Below, piece after piece: positions 1 to 8,061 of a DNA stretch of 64,000 bases. The translations under genes and the position numbers were made by a program. The stretch is taken from contig JAVBVZ010000013.1 of the NCBI GenBank assembly GCA_036679405.1, forward strand, positions 1 to 64,000, written 5' to 3'. Below the pieces are notes generated by a model that was given only the letters and a program-made list of their open reading frames with translations, did not search any database and had not been told where the DNA came from. Source of the DNA: JAEYKI01 sp036679405. GTDB lineage: Bacteria > Bacillota > Clostridia > Christensenellales > Christensenellaceae. Positions within the stretch are counted from its first letter, which is position 1. Each line of letters begins with the position of its first letter.

Positions 1-37
1 TGGTGATGATTTGTTCTTCTGTGAATCTTTTCTGCAT
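1..37 (-). CDS. IS3-family transposase OrfA, N-terminus only (partial)
   Basis: Twelve codons remain before the window edge: M-Q-K-R-F-T-E-E-Q-I-I-T. This is the hallmark N-terminus of IS3-family OrfA, the helix-turn-helix protein that binds the element ends and is normally joined to OrfB by a programmed -1 frameshift. The start is supported by an AGGAGG ribosome site 8 bases upstream on the minus strand. Whether the element is intact cannot be judged from here. Confidence 0.65.
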   Translation of the reverse strand, partial: MQKRFTEEQIIT

Positions 38-114
38 GAGTTTGTCCTCCTGGATAATTTATTATATCATCCGGACTAACTCTTTTGCTGGTTCAATTTT
101 CGGGGAGAAGGTCA
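1..114 (-). mobile_element. End fragment of an IS3-family insertion sequence
   Basis: On the minus strand the first 12 codons of a transposase OrfA are visible (start 37), preceded by the outer non-coding part of an element. The minus strand begins TGACCTTCTCCCCG at 114, which resembles the TGACCTGC(C/T)CCC terminal inverted repeats of the IS407-like group of the IS3 family. The rest of the element lies outside the window. Bases just right of 114 would be the target-site duplication, but the other end is needed to see it. Confidence 0.6.
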
Positions 115-258
115 AGATAAAAGACCACCTTGATTAATAAAAGTTAGTGATGTTAAAACCGAATTCGCATGATAAAGATCGGTAATGTTTTGTTCTAACA
201 TATGATTTTTTAAGCTTATTTTACTGATAGACATAATGATATATCTCTAAGTTGTTCT

Positions 259-1053
259 TCACGAAGCATTTGTATCATTCTCTTTTGATTTTCTCCTTGT
301 AGCAGCTGGCGGCCTGGTTGCTTTCCTAATCTGCTTTTTTGACTCTGAAGCTTTTTCATCTTCGAATATATCCCTTTTTATGACTTCACTTTCCAAAACG
401 GTTTTAATTTCTTCTATTGAAACTTTGGCATTAGATGAGATTCTTCTAAGCATTTTCCTTATAGTATTTGTAACATCATCAGTTAATAGGATTTGTCCGA
501 TTAAATACCGGCTCAATAATTGCTTCTGCTCCCTAAATTCGTCTAAAGCTCCTTTTGAAGATGATTTGTAGGTTGCTTCCTTACTAAGGTAATATAGCAT
601 TTCAATATCGCATGATTTTCTTGGGCTCAATTCCTCAAAATCAAATTCATAAACCAATTCGGATTGGATTGGCTTTGAAAATATTACTTTGTAAATTTTC
701 CATTGAGCAGCATTGGTGAGGATAATCCATTCAATTCCTGCATTTGCACCGTAGTCAAGAGCTTGTTTTGTATGATCATCTTTTAAATTTATTCCAATGG
801 CCTTTACTTCAATAAAAATGTAAGGGTCATCATCTTTTTTTATTGCTATATCACAGTATGTTCGTTTTACAACATATTCGGAAGTTATTTCGGAAAATTT
901 ATCATAGCCTAGTACTGCAGACAGAATATCTTTTACAATGGTGACTGTGTCTGCTTCGTTAACATCATTGTTTTTTGCTTGAGCGATTATTTTTTGATAT
1001 CTCTTAATGTTTTTGGATATTCTATCGTTCACTTTTGCCGGAATATTTAGCAT
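259..1053 (-). CDS. Orphan HsdR-N-like (type I restriction R-subunit N-domain) protein
   Basis: This 264-residue soluble protein resembles the stand-alone N-terminal nuclease-fold domain of type I restriction HsdR subunits. Around residues 40-120 it shows the family layout, with a lone acidic residue before strand 1, D-I-A-I after it, and the core F-I-E-V-K-A in which E and K match the PD-(D/E)xK catalytic pair. The C-terminus is basic and probably unstructured. No helicase domain and no hsdM or hsdS neighbours are present, so it is not a complete restriction system. The start at 1053 was chosen because AGGTG precedes it; an in-frame upstream ATG at 1158 has no ribosome site and adds a hydrophobic stretch absent from the family. 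Its DNA is clearly more AT-rich than the core genes, and with the adjacent IS end this suggests transfer. Its function is unknown; similar proteins are often annotated as type I restriction enzyme HsdR N-terminal domain. Confidence 0.7.
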   Translation of the reverse strand: MLNIPAKVNDRISKNIKRYQKIIAQAKNNDVNEADTVTIVKDILSAVLGYDKFSEITSEYVVKRTYCDIAIKKDDDPYIFIEVKAIGINLKDDHTKQALDYGANAGIEWIILTNAAQWKIYKVIFSKPIQSELVYEFDFEELSPRKSCDIEMLYYLSKEATYKSSSKGALDEFREQKQLLSRYLIGQILLTDDVTNTIRKMLRRISSNAKVSIEEIKTVLESEVIKRDIFEDEKASESKKQIRKATRPPAATRRKSKENDTNAS

Positions 1054-1424
1054 AATACACCTCCATATTAGACAACAATTTTGTGAAGCAAATTGGAAAT
1101 ATAGCCAATATAAACAAAGAAAATAATCAATCCAACTTAATTCAATCCCGAAAGGCAAACACTGGGATACTTTTTAAAAATTTATAATGTAAACCATTTA
1201 TAACCATTTTATCACACCAAATACTGTAAAATCAACAAAAGTTTCCAAAAATCACCCATCCCACAAAATTCTTCATTCATGCGTTTTTCTGCTGTTTGGC
1301 GCACCTACGTTGATGAAAAAAGTTGTTGTAATAAACATAACACACCGAAGGCGCGCAACCGTTGCCAGAAGTCTTTTTTGGAATATGTTATAATATGCTA
1401 TAATTTATATAATCGGAGGCAATT
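1054..1424. other. AT-rich intergenic region with a probable promoter for the cupin gene
   Basis: No gene is visible in these 371 bases. Near the right end two overlapping TATAAT hexamers (1389-1394 and 1399-1404, the second with an extended TG motif) sit just upstream of the cupin ribosome site. No good -35 hexamer stands at the ideal distance. The rest is low-complexity AT-rich sequence without a clear hairpin. Confidence 0.4.
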
Positions 1425-1766
1425 ATGAGAGATTTTCCGGAGTTTATGAAGAATGAATCGAATCATATTGATGGCGACGAGCAAAACACGAAAGATATTG
1501 ACGGCTACTACTATACTGCAAAAGACGGCAGTCAAATGGCGTTTTGGACATGCTATTCTGATCAAGTTTCCAAACCCCATCAGCATCCATTTGATGAATA
1601 TACGGTTGTTATTTCGGGCCGGTATATAGCAATTATTAACGGGAAAGAAATAATATTAAATCCCGGTGATGAGATATTTGTCCCAAAAGGAACACTGCAA
1701 GGGGGAAGATGCATTGCAGGAACAAGAACAATTTCAGCTTTTGGTGGAAAACGCATAAAAAAATAG
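1425..1766 (+). CDS. Small single-domain cupin protein
   Basis: This 113-residue protein is a single double-stranded beta-helix cupin. Motif 1 is seen at H52-x-H54 and E58 and ends in a glycine before strand 3. Motif 2 is P-G-D-E-I-F-V-P-K-G around residues 80-90, but the usual histidine of motif 2 is replaced by Q92, so metal binding may rest on three ligands or be weakened. The size matches stand-alone small-molecule-binding or detoxifying cupins. A good GGAGG site precedes the ATG by 6 bases. The gene stands alone between AT-rich spacers, facing away from its left neighbour. The substrate cannot be told from sequence. Confidence 0.8.
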   Translation: MRDFPEFMKNESNHIDGDEQNTKDIDGYYYTAKDGSQMAFWTCYSDQVSKPHQHPFDEYTVVISGRYIAIINGKEIILNPGDEIFVPKGTLQGGRCIAGTRTISAFGGKRIKK

Positions 1767-2028
1767 GATTTTTGTTTTAAGCATGATATAGAAATAAAAG
1801 CACAAAAAAATATACACGGTGCTGTTTTAAACCCTGTTCCTGCCGCGGGAGACCAACCATCTGTACTTTTGATGGATGACCCGGAGATTTTTTGTTTTCT
1901 CATTATAGATATAAAATGCTAAAAAGAAATATTTACGGCAAGCAGCCATAATTTTTTGACACTGAGACGAGGCTTGCGGCGGGGACATTTGATTGCAGAC
2001 TATAAGCCTCGCCTCTTGCAGGCGGTAC

Positions 2029-2217
2029 CTACTTATAGAGTATTTCAAGAATTTTGGGATAGGCTGCTTTGTACGCATGGGCAATTACAACGGATTTTGT
2101 ATAAGAATCTATATAGACGGAGCCGTCGGTCGATTCTTTTGCTATGTACGCACGAAGCCCCTCTACAGCAACCTGTACAGCAAGATCATGCGCAATCTGG
2201 TCGTTAAAAATTTCCAT
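2029..2217 (-). CDS. Hypothetical small protein (62 aa)
   Basis: A short reading frame with a strong GGAGG ribosome site 4-6 bases before the ATG at 2217. The product is mildly acidic at its start, alanine- and tyrosine-containing, with no signal peptide, membrane segment or cysteine. It looks like a compact helical protein. An upstream in-frame ATG at 2355 exists but lacks a ribosome site. No family recognised. It is transcribed in the same direction as the membrane protein to its right, 180 bases apart. Confidence 0.5.
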   Translation of the reverse strand: MEIFNDQIAHDLAVQVAVEGLRAYIAKESTDGSVYIDSYTKSVVIAHAYKAAYPKILEILYK

Positions 2218-2400
2218 AGCGGCAACCTCCTTCCTAATAAAAGTATAGTACATAAATGAGGGAAGCACAAATCTATAACATGGGCTTTCAAATGGGAAAA
2301 GCACAAAACAAAAGACGCGGTAAATCCGCAGGGGAATAAATATTTTTTTAAGCACCTGCTTTATGTTTTACCGCCCGAAAAATTTTTACCCTGCAAAGTT

Positions 2401-2901
2401 TTATGAAAACAAATTGTTCAGGTTGCTTATAAAATCATTTAATGCGGCGAGATTAGCTACAAATTCAGTTAAGTTGACGGACAGGTTGTCCACAAAGCCG
2501 TTGAAGACAGCCATATTATCCGTAAAATTATTTATGCTGATGGTCAGATTGTCCATAAAACCGGTCAAAGCGATGGTAAATTTAATTAAAAAAACGAGAG
2601 CGACAGCCGTTGCCCCGACAAAAAACCAGCCTATGAATTTTAACGTTTTTAAATGCCGGTTGCCGTCCGTCTGCGCCTTTTTTAATTCCCGGAGCTCTTT
2701 TAAGATGTCTGCAGATATCATGGATTCGACCTCTTTGGGTTTTGGAACATTGATTGAATAATATTTATCGGGATCCGAAGGGCCGCTTCCCGCCTGGAGG
2801 AAGTATTGCTTTTTAAAGTCTGTTTTACTGAGTGTGGATTTCGCTTTTTCATATTCCTCTTTGGAAACCGGGGTTTTGAGGGCGTCTTCTTTGTTTTTCA
2901 T
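2401..2901 (-). CDS. Hypothetical single-pass membrane protein with a C-terminal Asn-rich repeat-like helix
   Basis: A 166-residue protein without recognisable enzymatic motif. The first 85 residues are charged and hydrophilic. One strong transmembrane segment follows at about residues 90-112. The rest is a repeating F-x-D/N-N-L/M pattern of about 7-11 residues (for example F-M-D-N-L, F-T-D-N-M, F-V-D-N-L, F-I-S-N-L), suggesting a long amphipathic helix or coiled coil on the far side of the membrane. A ribosome site ACGAGG precedes the ATG. Function unknown; topology resembles small membrane-anchored scaffold or tether proteins, but that is only an analogy. Confidence 0.6.
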   Translation of the reverse strand: MKNKEDALKTPVSKEEYEKAKSTLSKTDFKKQYFLQAGSGPSDPDKYYSINVPKPKEVESMISADILKELRELKKAQTDGNRHLKTLKFIGWFFVGATAVALVFLIKFTIALTGFMDNLTISINNFTDNMAVFNGFVDNLSVNLTEFVANLAALNDFISNLNNLFS

Positions 2902-3221
2902 GATCTTTACCTCGTTTCAGGATAGAGAGAGCGTCGAGCCAATAGATTTTGTGAAGATTAGGGATTTAGTTTATGGCATCCTGACGGTCCGGCCGCAAAT
3001 AGCGAAGGCAAAAAGCAGACCGTGCAGACAAGCGGGCCGAAGGAGACTTAAAAGAAAGGTTTTATAAGAATTTAACTGCATAGTCCTTTTTTAATCATAT
3101 AGCATATCGGCGGATTAATCAATCAAATAAAAACGCGGCGCAGGGGCGTGGATTTGTCGAATGGTGCTAAAAAACAGCCGGACTGCATACGGAAGGCAGG
3201 GCCGCTAGTGGCCTGCCTGTG
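2902..3221. other. Intergenic region without recognisable gene
   Basis: No supported coding region is seen here. The only structured element is an inverted repeat at about 3193-3220 (AGGCAGGGCC and GGCCTGCCT around a 6-base loop). It would lie immediately downstream of the small minus-strand reading frame ending at 3222 and could be its transcription end, although no clear U-tract follows. Confidence 0.35.
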
Positions 3222-3302
3222 TTAAAAATGTCCGCAACAAAAGATGCGAATGCAAAAGCCGCAGCTACATATGCCGTTTATCCCCCCGAACCCTCCGCTC
3301 AT
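3222..3302 (-). CDS. Possible 26-residue Gly/Cys-rich micropeptide
   Basis: An intact minus-strand frame of 26 codons encodes a peptide that starts M-S-G-G-F-G-G and then carries five cysteines (C-S-C, C, C-C) among glycine, isoleucine and phenylalanine, ending H-F. The Gly-rich start recalls the YjcZ-like small spore proteins of Firmicutes, but the cysteine-rich tail does not match them. A hairpin lies directly after the stop. The ribosome site is weak (GCAGG, 9 bases away). Very short frames arise by chance, so this is a candidate only. Confidence 0.25.
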   Translation of the reverse strand: MSGGFGGINGICSCGFCIRIFCCGHF

Positions 3303-3333
3303 GTCACAAAACCTGCCATTGCCTTTTCGCGCA

Positions 3334-3363
3334 TTGACGGACGGGCGCGCTGTGCAGTAATAT
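3334..3363 (+). promoter_or_regulatory. Candidate sigma-A promoter for the LarA-like gene
   Basis: TTGACG at 3334-3339 and TAATAT at 3358-3363 are 18 bases apart, about 100 bases before the gene start at 3467. The -10 is imperfect, so this is tentative. Confidence 0.4.
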
Positions 3364-3466
3364 TATGTTAATATATACTGCACGTTTTTGTCCGGTCGGG
3401 CAGGCGTTCGGGGAACATTTGGGGCAAAATGCCCGCAGGCAAAGGCGTTTAGGCCGGGAGACGAAC

Positions 3467-4708
3467 ATGATATTTTCCCCAATGGAAAAAATAAGGTGCA
3501 TTTACAGCGACAACCATATCCGGGATATTTCCGCCGCCGTAAGAAGAGAGATGGACGGGAGCCATGTGCAACTGAAAACGGGCTCTCAAATTGCGATCAC
3601 CGCCGGAAGCAGGGGGATTTCCAACATAAAAGAAGTGATAAGGGAAATTGTCCGTTGGGTGAAGGAACAGGGCGCATGCCCTTTCATCATACCCGCGATG
3701 GGCAGCCACGGAGGCGCGACGGCAGAGGGGCAAAAGCGGGTGATTGAATCTTACGGGATTACTGAGGAATATACGGGCGCACCCATCAAGGCCACTATGG
3801 AGGTGGTTGAAATTGACCGGGGAGACCTTGAAAACAGGGTGTTTACAGATAAGTATGCTTACGAGGCCGACGGGATCATTATTGTGAACCGGATCAAAGC
3901 GCATACGGATTTTCACGGGCCGACGGAAAGCGGTATTATGAAAATGTGCGTGATCGGCCTTGGAAACCAGGCACAAGCCCTGGAGATACACAAACGCGGA
4001 TTGTATGGCTTAAAAGAACTGATCCCCAAAACGGCGAGGCACGTGCTTGAAAAGACAAATATTATACTGGGCGTTGCCCTGGTGGAAAACGCCTGTGACC
4101 GTACCATGGCGGTGCGGGCCGTAAAACCGCAGGATTTTGAGCGGCAGGAGGAGGCGCTTCTTGCCTTGAGCCGCGCCAATATGCCAAGTATCCCTTTTGA
4201 TGACATTGATATCCTGATTGTAGATGAGATGGGCAAGGATATCAGCGGCGTCGGGATAGATACCAACCTGATAGGAAGGATACGGATCCAAAATGAAGCG
4301 GACAGCAAGAAACCGGACATTGCAAGTATTGTTGTACTGGACCTGACCGAAGCTTCTCACGGCAATGCTACGGGAATAGGGCTTGCAGATTTTATTACAA
4401 AAAGGCTTTACGATAAAATAGATTTCCCCGTAACTTACGAAAACGTTTTGACAAGCACTTTTACCGAAAGAGGCAAAACACCGATGGTTGCCGGGACCGA
4501 TGAGGAAGCGGTTGCATGGGCGTTGCGGGTATGCGGTGCTAAAAAGCGCGCGGACGTGAGGATGGTGAGGATCAGGAACACGCTCCATCCGGACGTGATG
4601 AATATTTCTTTAAATCTGTACGAAGAGATACGTGGCCGGGCGGATATAGAAAGGGTAGGTGCGAGCAGCCTTGCCTTTGATGAAAACGGCAGGATTTGTG
4701 CGTTCTAA
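3467..4708 (+). CDS. LarA-like (DUF2088) nickel-pincer-cofactor-dependent racemase/epimerase family protein
   Basis: A 413-residue cytosolic protein of the lactate-racemase superfamily, which use the nickel pincer nucleotide (NPN) cofactor to epimerise or otherwise transform 2-hydroxy acids. Seen residues match the spacing of Lactiplantibacillus LarA: H81 in G-S-H-G-G (LarA H108), H146 in K-A-H-T-D-F (H174), K159 in G-I-M-K-M (K184, the lysine that tethers the pincer) and H175 (H200). The sequence is otherwise far from true LarA, so the substrate is unlikely to be assumed as lactate. The start at 3467 is preceded by GGGAG; an in-frame ATG at 3365 would add 34 atypical residues. It stands alone, while larC, larE and larB lie about 53 kb away in this window. 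Family placement is confident, substrate unknown. Confidence 0.75.
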   Translation: MIFSPMEKIRCIYSDNHIRDISAAVRREMDGSHVQLKTGSQIAITAGSRGISNIKEVIREIVRWVKEQGACPFIIPAMGSHGGATAEGQKRVIESYGITEEYTGAPIKATMEVVEIDRGDLENRVFTDKYAYEADGIIIVNRIKAHTDFHGPTESGIMKMCVIGLGNQAQALEIHKRGLYGLKELIPKTARHVLEKTNIILGVALVENACDRTMAVRAVKPQDFERQEEALLALSRANMPSIPFDDIDILIVDEMGKDISGVGIDTNLIGRIRIQNEADSKKPDIASIVVLDLTEASHGNATGIGLADFITKRLYDKIDFPVTYENVLTSTFTERGKTPMVAGTDEEAVAWALRVCGAKKRADVRMVRIRNTLHPDVMNISLNLYEEIRGRADIERVGASSLAFDENGRICAF

Positions 4709-4781
4709 ACGCAGCCGGGCTTAAACATTGAAAGAGCAAACGGTTTTGTGTTTTTGCCGGATTTTTAAGGGAAGATGAAAG

Positions 4782-6026
4782 ATGGTATTGGATAACACCG
4801 GCTGGTTCTTAATAGGCGCTTTGTTTATACTGTGTTTGTATTTTTTTACCTATTATTTGAACCGAAAAAGCGAGAAATACAATTTGTATTTTGCCATCGG
4901 CTGTCTGCTTGGCATTATAAGGGTTATTTCTTATAATCTGATTGGCGTGATGGATCCTTCTTCCGTGTATTATGCAGTGAACATAAAGATTGACCATCTG
5001 ACGTTTATCCTGGGCCCTTTTATATATATCCTTTTGGCGGACAGCTTGTTTCCAAAAATCAGTTCTGAGAAGATTTTGCGCGTTTTTTGGATTGTGGTCG
5101 CAGCGATCAGCGCGCTGATTATTTTTGTTCCCATGGAGCTGTTTCCGTATGGCGCGGCGTACGATTTTATTATTGTGGCCTGCCTGACATACGCCACCTA
5201 TATCTGTACGGCTGCATGGGTCCTGAAACGGCAATTTGCGCTGCCGATTTTTATAGCGAATGTGATCTTTATTTTTGGAGTACTGCATGATGTGCTGATG
5301 GGATCGGGCTATATTCATTTGGGGTTGGGAGAAATGTTTGGGTACGCATACCTTGCATATCTCTGCATTGTGGCTGTGGTATCTGCCAGAAAACATTTAT
5401 TGACTGATAAAATGCGGCTTGAATCTCAAATTAATTTTTTACATGCGCAAATAAAACCACATTTTTTATACAATACCATCAATACGATCATGGCTTACAG
5501 CCGCACGGATCCGGAGAAATCAAGGGAACTTCTTGCCTATTTAAGCACGTATTTGCGGGGAAAACTTAACAGCGGGAAGGATATATTTATCTTTTTGCAG
5601 GATGAAATGGAATTGATCCAGTCTTACCTGGCCATTGAGCAGGTACGGTTTTCAGAGCGGCTGGCCGTTGAATATGATATTGATGAGGAATGCAATATAC
5701 TCATTCCCGGCCTGATACTGCAGCCTATTGTGGAAAACGCCGTTAAGCACGGCCTGGCTCCCAAAAAAGAAGGCGGGAAGATAAAGATATCCGTAAAAAA
5801 AGAAGGGGAAAACGTAGTGATCAGAATCACGGACAACGGCGTGGGCATGGATATAAAAAAGCTACCCGATATCATGGGAGGAGAGCGGGGCGGCATTGGC
5901 CTTGGCAACACGAACGAGCGGCTGAAAAGATACTACAACACGCAAATAAAAGCGGTGAGCAGGCCGGGGGAAGGAACCGAGGTCACGATTGTTATTCCGA
6001 TGAACAGGAGCAAAAAACATGAATAA
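4782..6026 (+). CDS. LytS-type sensor histidine kinase
   Basis: A 414-residue membrane kinase. Six to seven hydrophobic segments fill residues 5-200 and form the sensor. The His_kinase domain follows with the phosphoacceptor H227 in K-P-H-F-L-Y-N-T, typical of the LytS/YehU group, and a HATPase domain with N319 (I-V-E-N-A-V-K-H-G) and D-N-G-V-G-M at 351-356. It should autophosphorylate in response to a signal at the membrane and pass the phosphate to the LytTR regulator encoded next, whose start overlaps this gene by 8 bases. The sensor has no extracellular domain of size, so the signal is probably membrane-borne or intramembrane. All catalytic boxes are present. Target genes are unknown; neighbouring genes offer the short-chain dehydrogenase as one candidate. 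Confidence 0.9.
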   Translation: MVLDNTGWFLIGALFILCLYFFTYYLNRKSEKYNLYFAIGCLLGIIRVISYNLIGVMDPSSVYYAVNIKIDHLTFILGPFIYILLADSLFPKISSEKILRVFWIVVAAISALIIFVPMELFPYGAAYDFIIVACLTYATYICTAAWVLKRQFALPIFIANVIFIFGVLHDVLMGSGYIHLGLGEMFGYAYLAYLCIVAVVSARKHLLTDKMRLESQINFLHAQIKPHFLYNTINTIMAYSRTDPEKSRELLAYLSTYLRGKLNSGKDIFIFLQDEMELIQSYLAIEQVRFSERLAVEYDIDEECNILIPGLILQPIVENAVKHGLAPKKEGGKIKISVKKEGENVVIRITDNGVGMDIKKLPDIMGGERGGIGLGNTNERLKRYYNTQIKAVSRPGEGTEVTIVIPMNRSKKHE

Positions 6027-6771
6027 ATGTATTGTTGTAGATGATGAAAAAATTATATTGGATGAGCTTTGCGCCCTGATAAGGGAAACGGAAATGGAGG
6101 TGGCCGGTGCCTTCAGAGACCCGTATGAAGCGTTTAACGCCGTTTTGGAAATAAGGCCGGATGCCGTTTTCTGTGATATTGAAATGCCCGGGATGAACGG
6201 CATTGAGCTGGCCAAAAAGATCGGCGCTTTTGACCCGGAGATCCAAATTGTCTTTGTGACGGCGTATGAGGAATACGCACTGAAAGCTTTTGAGGTCTGC
6301 GCGGTACATTACATATTAAAACCCCTTACGCAGGAGCAGATTCAAGAGGCGGTAAAAAGAGTGTTGCGGGTCCGCCGGATGTGCGAAAAAAGGGGAGAGG
6401 TCAGAGAGCCCGTTATGATCAAGAGCCAGGCAGGCGTTCCAGACAGGATCAGCGTGCGGGAGAGGGACGATGTTGTGATATTAAAAATCCCCGATATTGT
6501 TTATTTGAAATCGGAAAAAGGGAAAACGGTAATTGTGACCAAAAGGGGAAGCTATAACTCGCGCGCGGGTTTGCAGTTTTGGGAAGACAAATTAAAAGAA
6601 TTGGATTTTTTAAGGTGCCACCGCAGCTTTATTGTGAATACCGCTTATATAACGAAGATGGTTCATGTTTTGGGAGATTACAGGGAACTGATACTTGATT
6701 ATTGTGATGCGAGTATTCCCATAAGCCGGCAAAAAACCGGTGTGGTCAAAGAGTGGATGGGGATTTTATAA
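6019..6771 (+). CDS. LytTR-family response regulator
   Basis: A 250-residue response regulator. The receiver domain (residues 1-115) has the acidic pair D8-D9, phosphoacceptor D53 in F-C-D-I-E-M-P-G, T81 and K101. The C-terminal LytTR DNA-binding domain (about 140-245) shows the family signature P-D-I-V-Y-L-K-S-E-K and L-R-C-H-R-S-F-I-V-N. It is translationally coupled to the histidine kinase by an 8-base overlap and has its own CAGGAG site. LytTR proteins bind imperfect direct repeats and bend DNA. An intrinsic terminator follows 17 bases after the stop, so the pair forms its own transcription unit. Confidence 0.92.
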   Translation: MNKCIVVDDEKIILDELCALIRETEMEVAGAFRDPYEAFNAVLEIRPDAVFCDIEMPGMNGIELAKKIGAFDPEIQIVFVTAYEEYALKAFEVCAVHYILKPLTQEQIQEAVKRVLRVRRMCEKRGEVREPVMIKSQAGVPDRISVRERDDVVILKIPDIVYLKSEKGKTVIVTKRGSYNSRAGLQFWEDKLKELDFLRCHRSFIVNTAYITKMVHVLGDYRELILDYCDASIPISRQKTGVVKEWMGIL

Positions 6772-6787
6772 AAATCAGGATAAAAAG

Positions 6788-6817
6788 GAGCCGGCTTTAA
6801 GGCGGGCTCTTTTTTTT
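6788..6817 (+). terminator. Intrinsic terminator after the LytS/LytR pair
   Basis: A hairpin GAGCCGGCTT / AGGCGGGCTC with one mismatch is followed by eight T residues. Confidence 0.85.
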
Positions 6818-7051
6818 GCGGGCGAAAACGAACTCGGTTGATTGTTTTGCAACTGCCATGAAAAGACCAAACAGTCATATGAACTTAGTGATTATAAAGC
6901 AGTGCTTTTAAGGCGACGGAGTGGAAAATGCAGTTGAAGGCGGTTGTTTACCGATTTGAAAAGCTTGTTATATTAGTAAAAAGATGCTTTTGAGCGGATT
7001 TTTGATTTAGTATGGCAGGATGAATGTCATACAATACAAGGAGGTAAAGGG

Positions 7052-7831
7052 ATGATAGAGCTTAAGGGAAAAGTTGCGGTAGTGACCGGCGGCGCTATGG
7101 GGATAGGATTTGGTATTGCCAAGCGCTTCGCCGAGGCCGGCGCAAAGGTGTTGATTGCGGATATTGACGAAGCGGCGGCGGGACAGGCAGCCGGTAAACT
7201 CATGAAAATGTCCGAAGTATATGCAATGGCGGCAGATATTTCAAAAGAAGGGACGGGCCGGGCGATTGTGGACGAATGCGTAAAGAGATTCGGACGTATC
7301 GACATACTGGTAAACAATGCGGGTATATTTCCGCAGGTGCCCATGCTGGAAATGGAGGAAAAACTTTTTGACAAGGTATACCAAATCAACCTGCGGGGGC
7401 TTGCGTTTACAGCAAAGGCGGCAGCGCTGCAAATGATCAAACAAGGCGGAGGCGGAAGGATCATTAACATTTCTTCCATTGATGCGCTGCATCCATCCAT
7501 GGTGGGACTGGCCGCATATGATGCCTCAAAAGGCGGGGTGACTATGTTTACCAAGAGCCTGGCTTTGGAGGTCGGAAAGCACGGCATCTTAGTGAACGCT
7601 ATTGCGCCGGGAGGGATCAGGACGGAAGGAACTGCGAAACCTTTGGAGGGAAGCGGTATGACCGAGGCGCAGATGAAGGCTATGATGGAAGGCTTTTTAA
7701 AGCAGATACCGCTTGGACGGATGGGTGAGCCTGACGATATTGCCAAAGCGGCCGCTTTTCTTGCTTCCGATTATGCTGATTATATTACCGGCGAAACGCT
7801 GGTAGTGGACGGAGGAAGACTGCTTTCCTAA
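7052..7831 (+). CDS. Short-chain dehydrogenase/reductase (SDR), classical type
   Basis: A 259-residue NAD(P)-dependent oxidoreductase with a Rossmann fold. Seen motifs: cofactor-binding T-G-G-A-M-G-I-G at 12-19, N-N-A-G at 88-91, and the catalytic Y156-x3-K160 with an upstream serine in N-I-S-S. The D36-I-D start after strand 2 suggests NAD preference. The C-terminus carries the usual I-T-G-E-T-L-V-V-D-G-G. It is most like the 3-oxoacyl-reductase / glucose-dehydrogenase-like / KduD group, which cannot be separated by eye. An excellent AAGGAGG site precedes the ATG. It is a single-gene unit with its own terminator. Confidence 0.9.
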   Translation: MIELKGKVAVVTGGAMGIGFGIAKRFAEAGAKVLIADIDEAAAGQAAGKLMKMSEVYAMAADISKEGTGRAIVDECVKRFGRIDILVNNAGIFPQVPMLEMEEKLFDKVYQINLRGLAFTAKAAALQMIKQGGGGRIINISSIDALHPSMVGLAAYDASKGGVTMFTKSLALEVGKHGILVNAIAPGGIRTEGTAKPLEGSGMTEAQMKAMMEGFLKQIPLGRMGEPDDIAKAAAFLASDYADYITGETLVVDGGRLLS

Positions 7832-7852
7832 GCGGGTAAAAAGCTATTTGCA

Positions 7853-7899
7853 AAATCCGCCGGTAAACCTGACAGCATGGGTGTGCCGGCGGATTTTTT
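7853..7899 (+). terminator. Intrinsic terminator after the SDR gene
   Basis: Arms AAATCCGCCGG and CCGGCGGATTT enclose a loop of about 20 bases and end in a T-run. Confidence 0.8.
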
Positions 7900-8004
7900 G
7901 TGTGCAGCGGGCGAAAAGGGACGGAACAATAGAATTTTAAAAGTTAAAAAAAGCATAAAAAAATGTTTAAATCTAATTGAAATGATTTATATAAAAAACA
8001 GAAG

Positions 8005-8031
8005 TTAGCACTCTTGTGCCGAGAGTGCTAA
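8005..8031 (+). promoter_or_regulatory. CIRCE operator (HrcA-binding site)
   Basis: A perfect copy of the CIRCE consensus: TTAGCACTC, nine bases, GAGTGCTAA. It lies 30 bases before the Hsp20 start. HrcA binds this element and represses heat-shock genes until stress titrates its GroEL-assisted folding. The sequence match is exact; regulation by HrcA is inferred from the family. Confidence 0.97.
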
Positions 8032-8061
8032 AAAATAAAAATTAAAAAGGAGTTGATCACA

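Noticed and set aside
1968..2011. Inverted repeat CGAGGCTT / AAGCCTCG as a terminator after the cupin gene
   Set aside because: The loop is 28 bases and no T-run follows, so it is too weak to call.
8053..8061. TTG start for hsp20
   Set aside because: It directly abuts the ribosome site; the ATG at 8062 has proper spacing.
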